A stretch of DNA of 64,000 nucleotides from Shewanella waksmanii ATCC BAA-643 (GCF_000518805.1 NZ_KI912497.1:198396-262395); one strand, 5' to 3'. Numbered from the stretch's first letter, positions 1 to 8,776 are shown. The notes: generated from the sequence alone by a model not told the origin. Translations and numbers: made by a program.

Positions 1-321
1 TTTTTCAGGCCACTGTTCAAGCTGACCTAGCGCATCTGGATCGGCAATAGCTTGTTCAAACCATGTTTTTCCTAGCGAGATAACAAAACAGCGAAATTCC
101 GCAAATGCATACTCTGAATCGCATCCGGTGACCACATAGGCAGCTCCCCATAGCGACCATAGGTAACTGCGGCGCATCTGTATCGCAAAGTGCTTATCAA
201 ATGCAGCGAGCTGCTCATCGGACAAAGCCATCAACTTATCATGGAGTTGTTCTGCGAGACTCTGCTGATCTTGCTCTGGGCTCTGGCGAGTGACTAGCTG
301 CCAAAATTCTGCTTCATTCAT
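1..321 (-). CDS. DUF4240 domain protein (C-terminus cut by window edge)
   Basis: I translated 107 codons on the minus strand from an ATG at 319-321 to the window edge without a stop. The protein begins MNEAEFWQLV and includes the stretch FDKHFAIQMRRSYLWSLWGAAYVV, after which follows a Phe/Cys-rich segment ending near a conserved-looking FEQAIADPDAL. This pattern (an N-terminal FW motif, a FDxHF stretch, a tryptophan-rich LWGAAY segment and a closing ADPD) matches the DUF4240 family as I remember it. The molecular function of that family is unknown. The gene reads away from the next feature, so the 38 bp between them would hold two divergent promoters. No signal peptide or membrane segment is visible. 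The family call is from memory of the pattern, not from a profile search. Confidence 0.65.
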   Translation of the reverse strand, partial: MNEAEFWQLVTRQSPEQDQQSLAEQLHDKLMALSDEQLAAFDKHFAIQMRRSYLWSLWGAAYVVTGCDSEYAFAEFRCFVISLGKTWFEQAIADPDALGQLEQWPEK

Positions 322-359
322 ACCGTACTCTATCTACAACATCAAAGCGCATTGTAACC

Positions 360-881
360 ATGTTAAACCCTTTGACCAATATCTCCCACCTGGATAATTG
401 CTTTGGAAAGCTAAATAAATGGACTATAGACGATGATTTTTCTAAACTCGCATCCCAATATTATCGCCAATTGCTGAGCCATACGATGACCAGACCACCG
501 CTACCTTTGCTTTTATTGATGTTAATGTATTTGCTACTGGCTATCGTTGCGCTGTGGCGAGCAATCGATACCCAGTCGATGGATCTGTTCAGTCTGGGGG
601 TTATTCCGGTACTTATTGGCATGGTACTCAAAGCCAAATGGGCAACGGTTGTATTAAAAGTTTATATTGCAATTCAAGCGCTTGGTTTTAGCGCGTTGGC
701 CACAACCGCCATTTTGGCCTATCAGATCAGTCCTGAAGATGTAAAAGTCGTGGTTGATGGCCAGTCGATTCCAATCCCACTTATCGCGGCGATTGCTATT
801 TTACTGCTTGCTTTTCAGCTGTTTATCGCTTTTTCAAAATCAACAAAGAGTTACCTAACATCCGAACAATCAATCGGGTAG
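360..881 (+). CDS. Small multi-pass inner membrane protein, function unknown
   Basis: This is a 173-residue protein I do not recognise by function. Roughly the first 45 residues are soluble and contain an acidic DDDF. After that come about four hydrophobic segments, near residues 48-66, 77-91, 98-120 and 140-158. A short hydrophilic loop of about 20 residues (PEDVKVVVDG) sits before the last one. The architecture suggests a small inner-membrane protein. Neither possible start has a clear ribosome binding site. I kept the ATG at 360, but an ATG at 486, just before the first hydrophobic segment, is a real alternative. It lies between a divergent DUF4240 gene and the response regulator, and nothing in the context assigns a role. 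Confidence 0.6.
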   Translation: MLNPLTNISHLDNCFGKLNKWTIDDDFSKLASQYYRQLLSHTMTRPPLPLLLLMLMYLLLAIVALWRAIDTQSMDLFSLGVIPVLIGMVLKAKWATVVLKVYIAIQALGFSALATTAILAYQISPEDVKVVVDGQSIPIPLIAAIAILLLAFQLFIAFSKSTKSYLTSEQSIG

Positions 882-956
882 TATAGGTTATCACTATTTA
901 ACAACCCCGCTATTAAACGGGGCAATAATAACAAAAACATTTAGAGATCAGGGATT

Positions 957-1757
957 ATGAACACTTTGCTCCCCAGTGAGCTGTCGATACTGCTTGTCGA
1001 GCCATCGGATACCCAAAGAAAGATTATTGCTAACCATTTGCAAAATGAAGGCATTAGCCAAATCCAAACGGCCAGCAGCATCAGCGAAGCAAGCGACATC
1101 ATTCACCGCCACCAACCAGACTTGATTGCCAGCGCCATGCATTTTGCTGATGGTACCGCTATCGATCTCCTTAAAACCATCAAACAAAACGAAGCCTTAC
1201 AAGACATTCAGTTTATGTTGGTGTCGAGCGAGTGTCGCCGCGAACAGTTAGAGGTGTATCGCCAGTCAGGCGTAGTGGCAATCCTGCCTAAACCTTTCAC
1301 TGCAGAGCATTTAGGTAAGGCGCTCAATGCCACCATTGATCTACTCAGCCAAGATGAACTCGACCTAGCCCATTTCGATGTGCATAACTTACGGGTACTG
1401 GTAGTCGATGACAGCAAAATGGCCCGTAATATTATTCGCCGTACCATTACCAACCTGGGCCTAAAGCTGATCACCGAAGCCACCGACGGCGCTGAAGCCA
1501 TTGAGTTATTACAAGAGCATATGTATGACTTAGTCATTACCGACTACAACATGCCCAATGCCGATGGTCTAGCCTTAACAGACTTCATCCGTAAACACAG
1601 CCAGCAATCGCATATCCCTATTTTAATGGTGTCATCTGAGGCTAATGATGCCCATTTAAGTAATGTATCCCAAGCTGGGGTTAACGCACTTTGTGACAAG
1701 CCATTTGAGCCACATATTGTAAAACAACTGTTATACACCCTACTTGATGATGAATAA
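957..1757 (+). CDS. Response regulator with two tandem receiver domains, the first degenerate
   Basis: The 266-residue protein consists of two CheY-like receiver domains and no output domain. The C-terminal receiver (about 145-266) keeps the full active site: the acidic pair D151/D152, the phosphoacceptor D196 within DLVITDYNMP, and K248 in CDKPF. The N-terminal receiver (about 10-130) keeps K112 in LPKPF. However, its acidic pair has become E15-P16, and alanine A60 occupies the phosphoacceptor position, so it probably cannot be phosphorylated. Stand-alone receiver proteins of this type act by protein-protein contact, for example in chemotaxis or phosphorelays. No histidine kinase lies nearby, so the partner is unknown. 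The gene looks monocistronic and is followed by about 130 bp before HU. Confidence 0.85.
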   Translation: MNTLLPSELSILLVEPSDTQRKIIANHLQNEGISQIQTASSISEASDIIHRHQPDLIASAMHFADGTAIDLLKTIKQNEALQDIQFMLVSSECRREQLEVYRQSGVVAILPKPFTAEHLGKALNATIDLLSQDELDLAHFDVHNLRVLVVDDSKMARNIIRRTITNLGLKLITEATDGAEAIELLQEHMYDLVITDYNMPNADGLALTDFIRKHSQQSHIPILMVSSEANDAHLSNVSQAGVNALCDKPFEPHIVKQLLYTLLDDE

Positions 1758-1888
1758 TCCACCAATTTGGCAATAATTAGCATTTTATTCAGCGTAAAGC
1801 TCTTTCCAATTGTTTCGCCTTATGGCATGTTAGGTCTCAGCGTTACTGAAATTGCTAAGAAAATCTACGGAAAGAAGAGAATATTCAA

Positions 1889-2161
1889 ATGAATAAAACT
1901 GAACTTGTTGCAAAAATGGCTGAAAATGCTGAACTAACAAAAGCAGAAGCTGCACGTGCACTTAAGTCTTTCGAAGAGACTGTTGCACAGGCAATGAAAG
2001 ACGGTGATAAGATTTCTATCGTTGGCTTTGGCTCTTTTGAAACAACTGAACGTGCAGCTCGTACTGGCCGTAATCCACAGACGGGTAAAGAGATTCAAAT
2101 TCCAGCAGCAACTGTACCTAAGTTTAAAGCTGGTAAAGCACTAAAAGACAGCGTTAACTAA
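1889..2161 (+). CDS. hup: HU-family nucleoid DNA-binding protein
   Basis: The 90-residue protein begins MNKTELVAKMAE and has the HU signature region with VGFGSF, the DNA-binding arm motif RTGRNPQTGKEI around residues 58-69, and the closing GKALKDSVN. Length and motif spacing equal those of E. coli HupA and HupB. HU binds DNA without strong sequence preference, bends it and compacts the nucleoid. It acts as a homo- or heterodimer. I do not choose between the alpha and beta types because the sequence shares residues with both. A good ribosome binding site (AAGAAGAG) precedes the ATG. A strong Rho-independent terminator follows within 25 bp, so the gene is its own transcription unit. Confidence 0.95.
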   Translation: MNKTELVAKMAENAELTKAEAARALKSFEETVAQAMKDGDKISIVGFGSFETTERAARTGRNPQTGKEIQIPAATVPKFKAGKALKDSVN

Positions 2162-2181
2162 ATCGTTACGCTTGTTATGAT

Positions 2182-2208
2182 AAAAACCTCCTTACTGGAG
2201 GTTTTTTT
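2182..2208 (+). terminator. Rho-independent terminator of the HU gene
   Basis: Ten-base arms (AAAAACCTCC and GGAGGTTTTT) flank a five-base loop and run into a tract of seven T, starting 21 bp after the HU stop codon. Confidence 0.93.
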
Positions 2209-2220
2209 GTGCCCCCATTT

Positions 2221-2234
2221 TATCGGCGCCGATA
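2221..2234. repeat. Perfect 14-bp palindrome
   Basis: TATCGGCGCCGATA is fully self-complementary with no spacer and lies 13 bp beyond the HU terminator. It could be a binding site for a dimeric regulator or simply chance. No T-tract follows, so it does not look like a terminator. Confidence 0.4.
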
Positions 2235-2527
2235 TTGAATGAGCTCATAAGCAAACAACCACTATCGCCTTGAAATAGCCCACCAAATATCCCCTTAAAA
2301 AGATCGACTTGCTATACACGTCAATTTTGAACACTCCCTGCACCAAAATAGAGCGGCATTGCTCTTTTTTACACCAATTTGGACATGTATTTAGCCGGTG
2401 ATTTATTAAGCTATTGATTAATAATGGCTTAATTTTTGGCACGTTCATCGCATTTATTTGTATCAGTACTTCCTAAAAAAATACTTATAGCGGAAGTGAT
2501 AATTCAAATCACGATGAAGGAATGAAT

Positions 2528-3220
2528 ATGAAACAAGCAGTGTCAACATTGACCTTAGTGGCAAGCGCTATGCTAATGAGTTTGCCCGCCAGTGCAGCAG
2601 TCAGCGGAAATATTGGTGCAACCTCGAACTACCTATGGCGCGGTGTCAGCCAAACGGATGATTCAGTGGCTGTACAAGGTGGCATTGACTACGAGCACGA
2701 CAGTGGATTTTACTTAGGCGGCTGGGCATCAAACGTTGATTTTGGCGACAGCACAACCTTCGAGCTGGATTTATACGGTGGTTATGCCGGTAGCATCGGC
2801 GAGGACTTCGGTTACGATGTGTATTACTTATACTATGCCTACCCCGATAGCGACGGCAGTATTGATTTAGGTGAAGTCACTTTAGCCCTCAGTTACAAAT
2901 GGCTTAGTGTGAGCTACTCACATCTTGTCAATGCAGGTGATGATGTGGCCACTGAGCCCCTAAGCAACACAGACATGGGTTACCTCACTGTCGGTGTCTC
3001 TATTCCACTTTCTGATACATTATCGCTTAATGGCCACTATGGTTACTCTCAAGGTGATGTGGTATCTGCTTGGTATGACACTGAAAACTATTCTGATTAC
3101 TCGGTTTCTATCGCTAAAGACACCGATTATGGCACCATCTCGTTTTTAGTCAGCGATACTGATCTCAAGGGTGACGATCCTAAACTTGTGCTTGGCTATA
3201 GCTATAGTTTTGATCTGTGA
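2528..3220 (+). CDS. TorF-family putative porin
   Basis: The protein has a Sec signal peptide of about 24 residues (hydrophobic core, then a cut near PASAA-V). Its mature part is rich in Tyr, Gly and Ser with alternating hydrophobic residues, and it ends in aromatic-hydrophobic YSYSFDL, as outer-membrane beta-barrels do. The motif NYLWRGVSQTDD just after the signal peptide is the hallmark of the conserved family formerly called gcw_chp, now TorF family putative porin. These are outer-membrane proteins of uncertain substrate. I prefer the ATG at 2528 to the in-frame ATG at 2522. The ribosome binding site AAGGA at 2518-2521 is correctly spaced only from the second. Confidence 0.85.
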   Translation: MKQAVSTLTLVASAMLMSLPASAAVSGNIGATSNYLWRGVSQTDDSVAVQGGIDYEHDSGFYLGGWASNVDFGDSTTFELDLYGGYAGSIGEDFGYDVYYLYYAYPDSDGSIDLGEVTLALSYKWLSVSYSHLVNAGDDVATEPLSNTDMGYLTVGVSIPLSDTLSLNGHYGYSQGDVVSAWYDTENYSDYSVSIAKDTDYGTISFLVSDTDLKGDDPKLVLGYSYSFDL

Positions 3221-3587
3221 TCTTGCTCTAATTGAGTTATTGCTCATGTAGCAATAACTCTGCTTCCCCTCTCCCTGTTTACCCCTTAAATTTCATAGAT
3301 ATAAGCCAGAACAATCTCCCTTTCAAACTGGACAAACCAGTGTTTTTTACAGATCTAAATAATGTTATCTCGATCGCATTTTTATTTTCAATGACTTGGT
3401 ATCTTTCACATCAGCGCTTACTAATGTTAAAGCTAATCTACTGAAGTGTATTACTTTATTAGTATATCTCTAGCGCTTTTCGGAATTAACAATTGCAGTT
3501 TACGGCGAACGCATCGACGGAAACTCTACGTACTTAACGGCACAACGCATAGAGTGCCAACAAGTACTCACTTGCGAGGAGTTCATC
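3221..3587. other. Intergenic region before the small PA3496-like gene
   Basis: This 367 bp stretch contains the stem-loop at its left end and then A+T-rich sequence. A 70-codon open frame at 3232-3444 lacks a ribosome binding site and starts inside the stem-loop, so I do not call it. The promoter of the small gene at 3588 should be in the right half, but I cannot pick it out with confidence. Confidence 0.5.
3234..3260 (+). terminator. Stem-loop after the TorF-family gene
   Basis: Perfect 11-base arms (GAGTTATTGCT and its complement) enclose the loop CATGT, starting 14 bp after the stop codon. There is no clear T-tract, so termination is inferred from position. An mRNA-stabilising hairpin is equally possible. 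Confidence 0.45.
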
Positions 3588-3761
3588 ATGACTCAGATTT
3601 TAGATGTAGTGCCAAATGATGTTGAAATTGAAGCGATGACCGCACCTAAAAATGCCCAAGCTTTGGACGATCTTAAACATCGACGTGAAGTAAAAAAACG
3701 CCTTGAGGAGCTGCTAGAAGAAGCAGAACTTAAACGAGCCATGGGTGGTGACTTTTACTAG
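3588..3761 (+). CDS. Small charged protein, PA3496-family-like
   Basis: This is a 57-residue reading frame (ATG at 3588, TAG at 3759-3761). A ribosome binding site GCGAGGAG sits seven bases ahead of the start, and a clear terminator follows 10 bp after the stop. The central part is a highly charged predicted helix (residues about 29-51, with HRREVKKRLEELLEEAELKR) ending in MGGDFY. A small helical protein with a REVxxRLEELLEE core resembles the PA3496 family annotated as putative envelope integrity proteins in gammaproteobacteria. That match is from memory. No membrane segment or signal peptide is visible. Start, ribosome binding site and terminator together make the gene convincing. Confidence 0.75.
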   Translation: MTQILDVVPNDVEIEAMTAPKNAQALDDLKHRREVKKRLEELLEEAELKRAMGGDFY

Positions 3762-3770
3762 CCCAAAGAA

Positions 3771-3794
3771 AAAGCGCCCAAGGGCGCTTTTTTT
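3771..3794. terminator. Bidirectional terminator between the small gene and the AGCS symporter
   Basis: AAAGCGCCC and GGGCGCTTT arms are separated by two bases, with T-tracts on both strands (TTTTTTT on plus, A-run on minus). It sits 10 bp after the plus-strand gene and about 30 bp after the stop of the convergent minus-strand gene. Confidence 0.88.
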
Positions 3795-3822
3795 ATCTCT
3801 GATTAAGCCTATCGCAATCAGA

Positions 3823-5202
3823 TTATGATTTGGCTTTTAGCTCCGCGTCTTCTTGTCTTTTCTTCAAGAAGTATTCGCGAGTTAAACCAAACACCACAGG
3901 GCTAAGCAACGCAAGAGCTATCAGGTTAGGAATAGCCATCATTGCATTAAGTGTATCGGCAAGTAGCCAGATAAAGTCCAGTGAACTCACAGCGCCCAGT
4001 GGCACCACTAAAATCCAAATCACTCTGAATGGCTTAACCGCTTTAACCCCCAGTAAATACTGGACACATTTCTCACTATAAACACTCCAGCCCAAAATAG
4101 TGGTGAAGGCAAAGACGGCCAAAGCGATCGCGACAACATAGTTACCAATTGGCAACGCATGTGAGAAAGCAAAAGAAGTTAATGCAGCACCATTCTCACC
4201 TGATGTCCAAGCGCCTGAAACAATAATCGCTAGACCAGTAATGGTACAAACAATCAAAGTATCAATGAAAGTACCTAGCATCGCCACTAAACCTTGTGCC
4301 ACTGGGTTGTTGGTTTGTGCCGATGCGTGGGCAATCGGTGCGCTACCTAGACCCGCTTCGTTGGAGAAAATCCCGCGGGCAACACCAAAGCGAATGGCCG
4401 CCCAAACTGCAGCACCAGCAAAGCCACCTTGGGCAGCAACCGGATTGAACGCACTGTGCACAATCAGTGCAATTGCATCAGGGATTTCTGCCGCGTGAAC
4501 CACCAACACCGCCAAGCCCGCAGCAATATAGAACACTGTCATTAATGGCACAAGCTTACCAGCGACATCAGCAATACGTTTAATACCGCCCATGAGCACT
4601 GCACCAACAAGCACCATGAGAACTAAACCGGTGACCCAATCGGGCACACCAAAGTTACTTTGTAGTGCATCAGCCACAGAGTTAGACTGCACGGTATTAC
4701 CAATACCAAAACCTGCGAACGAACCAAATAAAGCAAACGCAGTGCCTAGCCATGCCCACTTGCTGCCTAAACCATTTTTGATGTAATACATCGGGCCACC
4801 GATGTGATTACCGTTATCATCGACTTCACGGTACTTAACCGCCAATACGGCTTCGGCAAACTTGGTTGCCATACCGACCAAGGCGGTACACCACATCCAA
4901 AATAATGCGCCTGGGCCACCAATAAAGATTGCCGTGGCTACACCGGCAATATTACCAGTACCAATGGTGGCAGATAATGACGTCATTAAGGCGTTAAAGG
5001 GGCTAATCTCACCTTTGATTTGTTTATCTTTGTCTGGAATACGTCCAGACCAAAGTAGCTTAAAACCTGTTCCCAGTTTTAGGATCGGCATCAATCGGAG
5101 TCCGATTGATAAAAATAGACCGACACCTAAGATCATAACTAACATGGGTGTGCCCCAGACAAACCCGTTGATCATACTGATAATTTCAGTAATACCTTCC
5201 AT
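3823..5202 (-). CDS. Sodium:alanine/glycine symporter (AGCS family)
   Basis: This 459-residue protein of about ten to eleven hydrophobic segments carries the AGCS signature ATIGTGNIAGVATA followed by GGPGALFWMW near residues 78-104. It also has the FSNEAGLGSAPIAHA motif around residue 280. AGCS carriers import alanine or glycine together with sodium ions across the inner membrane. The length equals the family norm, and the start ATG gives the usual short N-terminal periplasmic helix. The gene stands alone: a terminator follows it, and 210 bp separate its start from arsJ upstream. Substrate choice (alanine, glycine or both) cannot be read from the sequence. Confidence 0.92.
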   Translation of the reverse strand: MEGITEIISMINGFVWGTPMLVMILGVGLFLSIGLRLMPILKLGTGFKLLWSGRIPDKDKQIKGEISPFNALMTSLSATIGTGNIAGVATAIFIGGPGALFWMWCTALVGMATKFAEAVLAVKYREVDDNGNHIGGPMYYIKNGLGSKWAWLGTAFALFGSFAGFGIGNTVQSNSVADALQSNFGVPDWVTGLVLMVLVGAVLMGGIKRIADVAGKLVPLMTVFYIAAGLAVLVVHAAEIPDAIALIVHSAFNPVAAQGGFAGAAVWAAIRFGVARGIFSNEAGLGSAPIAHASAQTNNPVAQGLVAMLGTFIDTLIVCTITGLAIIVSGAWTSGENGAALTSFAFSHALPIGNYVVAIALAVFAFTTILGWSVYSEKCVQYLLGVKAVKPFRVIWILVVPLGAVSSLDFIWLLADTLNAMMAIPNLIALALLSPVVFGLTREYFLKKRQEDAELKAKS

Positions 5203-5412
5203 TCAAACCTCGTTTTTCTTATCGCTATATGTTTGTGATCTACGCCACTATTCATTGATTGCTAAGCCAGAGTACAACGAATAGCGCGGGATTGGAAAGG
5301 GGCAAACAAGGCTGTCAGGCCTCATTTTGCTCATCATGACTCATTAAGTGCTGTTAGCATTGCCCTATTGCAATGCCTTGATAAGGGGAGAAAAGCTAAG
5401 CTGCCAGCTAAA

Positions 5413-6648
5413 CTAACTGGCCTGCTGCGGCTGCTTAGGTAGGTAAACACTGATAGCCACTGTGACTAATAAAAACCCAGCGGCAATCCATAGACAAGCC
5501 ACTAACCCGGCGACTTGATATACCCAACCAGACAAAATGGTACCTATGAGTCGTCCCATCGCATTGGCCATATAATAAAAGCCAACGTCTAATGAGACAC
5601 CGTCATCACTGGCATAACTGACAATCAGATAGCTATGCAATGAGGAATTAATCGCAAATACGACCCCAAAGAGGATCAATCCAGCAATAAGCCACCATTG
5701 TGGATTTGGAAGTACTGTCATCGCGATTGCAATGACAATTGGGATGATGGCCAACATGCTCACCCAAAACAGGGCTGCGCGGCCACCAGGAGCTTGACCC
5801 GCCCCAGCAAATTGGCTACCCGTGATTTTAGGCGCGAAGCTTTGTACTACACCATAGGCAATCACCCAAGATGCGAGAAAACCACCAACCCAATAATGAT
5901 CCCAGTCAAACTGGCTAGCTAAATAAACCGGCAGCGCGACAACAAACCAAACATCCCGTGCAGCAAACAAACACATTCTTGCTGCCGATAGAATATTGAT
6001 GTTACGGCTCTTTGAAAAAATCTGATTAAACTTAGGCTTAGTCGATGCCTTACCTAAGTCTTGCTTGAGTTTCACTAAGCTCAAGCCCCACACTAGGCTT
6101 AGACCCACTGCCATCAGTAATATCGCACCATGGAAACCAAACAGTGCCAATAGCGCGCCGCCTAAAAAGAAGCCGACCCCTTTTAGGGTATTTTTCGACC
6201 CAGTTAATAGCGCGATATACTTGTACAGCGTGCCTTCAGCACCTTTGGCGACCAGTGCCTTAATACTGCTTTTGGCACTCATCTTATTTAGATCTTTGGC
6301 GATACCAGACAGCGCTTGTGCAGCCATAACCCAAGCGATAGTGAGTAACTCATTGGGCACTAATAACATGGCTAAGGCACCGATTTGCAAGCCTAAACCA
6401 ATATTCATGGTGCGATTAAGCCCAAACCGCGCCCCTAAGTAGCCACCAAATAGGTTGGTAACAACACCAAAAAACTCATAGAAAAGGAACAACATGGCGA
6501 TCGCCAACGGGCTGTAACCTAACTGATGAAAGTGCAATACCACTAACATCCTTAGCGCACCATCGGTGAGTGTAAATGCCCAATAGTTTGCAGTGACCAA
6601 CATATACTGACGTATTTGCTCTGGTAGCGCCCGTAGACTGGCTAACAT
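5413..6648 (-). CDS. arsJ: ArsJ, MFS exporter of 1-arseno-3-phosphoglycerate
   Basis: The 411-residue protein has about twelve hydrophobic segments of the major facilitator superfamily. The start QYMLVTANYWAFTLTDGALRMLVVLHFH and the segment GIAKDLNKMSAKSSIK (about residues 127-142) are characteristic of ArsJ. The established role is export of 1-arseno-3-phosphoglycerate, the unstable product formed when GAPDH uses arsenate instead of phosphate. Together the two genes give arsenate resistance. The gene directly follows a GAPDH paralogue (33 bp gap) in an operon headed by arsR and acr3, which is the classical arsenic context and strongly supports the call. Confidence 0.93.
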   Translation of the reverse strand: MLASLRALPEQIRQYMLVTANYWAFTLTDGALRMLVVLHFHQLGYSPLAIAMLFLFYEFFGVVTNLFGGYLGARFGLNRTMNIGLGLQIGALAMLLVPNELLTIAWVMAAQALSGIAKDLNKMSAKSSIKALVAKGAEGTLYKYIALLTGSKNTLKGVGFFLGGALLALFGFHGAILLMAVGLSLVWGLSLVKLKQDLGKASTKPKFNQIFSKSRNINILSAARMCLFAARDVWFVVALPVYLASQFDWDHYWVGGFLASWVIAYGVVQSFAPKITGSQFAGAGQAPGGRAALFWVSMLAIIPIVIAIAMTVLPNPQWWLIAGLILFGVVFAINSSLHSYLIVSYASDDGVSLDVGFYYMANAMGRLIGTILSGWVYQVAGLVACLWIAAGFLLVTVAISVYLPKQPQQAS

Positions 6649-6681
6649 GTTGAACCCTTATCTCTTATGATTGAAAGCCTA

Positions 6682-7692
6682 TTACGCTTTGTCTTGCTGA
6701 CCCACTAAACGCGCCAGTTCCACGGTGCGGTTAGCGTAGCCCCACTCATTGTCATACCAAACATAAAGTTTAAGTTGTGAGCCATTGACTACCATAGTTG
6801 ATAGGGCATCAACAATGGCTGAGCGAGGATCGGTTTTGTAGTCAACCGAAACCAGCGGACGCTCTTCATAACCTAGAATCCCCGCTAAATCAGTTGCTGA
6901 GGCTTGCTTAAGCATGGCGTTCACTTCAGCTTCAGTGACATCGCGTTGTAGTTCAAACACACAGTCAGTAATGGATGCATTGGCGAGTGGCACTCGTACT
7001 GCATGACCATTCAACTTGCCCTTTAACTCTGGAAAGATGTGGGTGATCGCAGTGGCTGAACCGGTTGTGGTGGGGATCAGTGACTGGCCACATGCCCGAG
7101 CGCGACGCAAGTCTTTGTGAGGTGCATCTAAAATAGTTTGGGTGTTGGTGATGTCATGAATCGTGGTCATTGAGCCGTGCTTAATACCAATTTGCTCATG
7201 AATGACTTTAACAACTGGCGCTAAACAGTTTGTCGTACATGACGCTGCAGTCACAATCGGATGTATCGCTTTATCATACAGGTCCTGGTTGACTCCCATA
7301 ACAACGTTCAGTACCCCTTCCTCTTTCACTGGAGCGGTAACAACTACACGTTTTACACCTTGATCAAGATAGGCTTGTAGCTTGGCCTTGGTTTTCATCT
7401 TGCCCGATGCTTCAATAACCACATCACACGCTGACCAATCCGTATCTTCAATTCGGCTATTAGCGGTAGTTTTAATGTGGTGCTCGCCAATGATTATTCC
7501 TTGGTCATCTGCAGTAGCCTCATGCTGCCACGTGCCATGGACTGAATCGAAGCACAATAAATGCGCCAAGGTAGCCGCATCGCCGGCCGGGTCATTAATC
7601 TGTACAAATTCTACATCTGGCCATTGCCATGCTGCTCGTAGTGCTAAACGTCCCATTCGGCCAAAACCATTGATACCGATTTTAATAGTCAT
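6682..7692 (-). CDS. ArsJ-associated glyceraldehyde-3-phosphate dehydrogenase
   Basis: The 336-residue enzyme has the N-terminal NAD-binding motif INGFGRMGR and the catalytic cysteine C152 in ASCTTNC. It also has the C-terminal WYDNEWGYANR. In arsenic operons this paralogue accepts arsenate in place of phosphate and yields 1-arseno-3-phosphoglycerate, which ArsJ exports. I place the start at the ATG at 7690-7692, preceded by AAGGTG. A longer in-frame extension would overlap acr3 and add 33 residues not found in GAPDH. Its position between acr3 and arsJ, not next to glycolytic genes, argues that it is the detoxification copy and not the central metabolic enzyme. Confidence 0.93.
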   Translation of the reverse strand: MTIKIGINGFGRMGRLALRAAWQWPDVEFVQINDPAGDAATLAHLLCFDSVHGTWQHEATADDQGIIIGEHHIKTTANSRIEDTDWSACDVVIEASGKMKTKAKLQAYLDQGVKRVVVTAPVKEEGVLNVVMGVNQDLYDKAIHPIVTAASCTTNCLAPVVKVIHEQIGIKHGSMTTIHDITNTQTILDAPHKDLRRARACGQSLIPTTTGSATAITHIFPELKGKLNGHAVRVPLANASITDCVFELQRDVTEAEVNAMLKQASATDLAGILGYEERPLVSVDYKTDPRSAIVDALSTMVVNGSQLKLYVWYDNEWGYANRTVELARLVGQQDKA

Positions 7693-7747
7693 GCTTTCAC
7701 CTTCATTAAGATTTGTTAAAACGTGTTTGTATCGTAAAGCCAATTTA

Positions 7748-8776
7748 TTACTGAATTTGTTGCTGGTACTTTTCACGGCGACGATTAACAAACGCCACCA
7801 ATGACAACATCACAGGTACTTCAACCAATACCCCGACAACCGTTGCTAAGGCTGCCCCAGAATGCAAACCAAACAATGATATCGCTACCGCCACGGCCAA
7901 CTCAAAAAAGTTCGACGTAGAAATCATACAAGCCGGCGCGGCAATATCATGACTTAAGCGTAATTTTCTCGCAGCATAGTAGGCAATGAAGAAAATGCCA
8001 TAGGTTTGAATTAACAAGGGTATGGCAATCAGTAAGATATTTTGCGGCTGAGCCAATATGGTTTGCGCTTGAAAGCCAAACAACAACAATACGGTAGCAA
8101 TCAAACCAACCATAGACCAAGGTTTAAGCTTGGCGATAAACTGGGTAATGCGTTGCTCATCATGTTGTTTATTAAGCTGCTTGCGGGTCAACACCCCTGC
8201 GACTAAAGGTAAAACCACGTAGAGTAAAACAGAGAAAAGTAAGGTTTCCCATGGCACCTGAATATCGCTTACTCCTAACAGCAAGGCACAAATCGGGGCA
8301 AAGGCCACAATCATAATCAGATCATTCACCGACACTTGTACCAAGGTGTAGTTGGCATTGCCTTTAGTCAGTTGGCTCCAAACAAATACCATTGCTGTAC
8401 AAGGCGCAACCCCGAGTAAGATCATGCCTGCGATATATTCGGTGGCAGTTTGTGGGTCAACCCAATCTGCAAATAAACCGCGGAAAAATAACCAACCTAG
8501 CAGCGCCATGGTAAATGGTTTAATCAACCAGTTAATCACCACGGTCAATATTAGCCCTTTGGGACTTTTGCCCACATCTTTAACGGCAGAAAAATCTATC
8601 TGTACCATCATCGGGTAAATCATTACCCAAATAAGGACCGCAATGACAAAGTTCACTTGCGCATACTGCAACTGCGCAATGTAAGCAAAAGGCTCAGGCG
8701 CAAAATTACCGAGTATGACGCCAGCAACAATCGCTAGGCCGACCCATAGCGTTAAATAACGTTCAAATAATCCCAT
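7748..8776 (-). CDS. acr3: ACR3-family arsenite efflux permease
   Basis: The 342-residue protein has about ten membrane segments. The ACR3 signature VAPCTAMVFVWSQLTKGNANYTL includes the conserved membrane cysteine needed for arsenite transport in studied homologues. The N-terminal LTLWVGLAIVAGVILG is also typical. ACR3 pumps arsenite out using the proton motive force and is unrelated to ArsB. The gene is 27 bp downstream of arsR and 55 bp upstream of the GAPDH gene, all on the minus strand. No arsenate reductase (arsC) is in the cluster. The operon therefore handles arsenate by the GAPDH/ArsJ route and arsenite by ACR3, unless arsC lies elsewhere. Confidence 0.94.
   Translation of the reverse strand: MGLFERYLTLWVGLAIVAGVILGNFAPEPFAYIAQLQYAQVNFVIAVLIWVMIYPMMVQIDFSAVKDVGKSPKGLILTVVINWLIKPFTMALLGWLFFRGLFADWVDPQTATEYIAGMILLGVAPCTAMVFVWSQLTKGNANYTLVQVSVNDLIMIVAFAPICALLLGVSDIQVPWETLLFSVLLYVVLPLVAGVLTRKQLNKQHDEQRITQFIAKLKPWSMVGLIATVLLLFGFQAQTILAQPQNILLIAIPLLIQTYGIFFIAYYAARKLRLSHDIAAPACMISTSNFFELAVAVAISLFGLHSGAALATVVGVLVEVPVMLSLVAFVNRRREKYQQQIQ

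Larger units (their letters stand above)
2162..2527. other. Intergenic region between HU and the TorF-family gene
   Basis: Apart from the HU terminator at its left end, this 366 bp stretch holds a perfect 14-base palindrome at 2221-2234 (TATCGGCGCCGATA). It also holds A+T-rich sequence leading to the ribosome binding site AAGGA (2518-2521) of the next gene. I see no convincing gene. A 67-codon open frame on the minus strand has no coding-like features. Confidence 0.6.

Noticed and set aside
948..1187. Minus-strand open frame overlapping the response regulator
   Set aside because: It lies opposite a well-supported gene and shows no domain.
3232..3444. 70-codon open frame after the TorF-family gene
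   Set aside because: It starts inside a stem-loop, lacks a ribosome binding site and has no coding-like composition.
7693..7791. 33-residue N-terminal extension of the GAPDH gene
   Set aside because: It overlaps acr3 and is not found in GAPDH; the ATG at 7690-7692 has AAGGTG in front.
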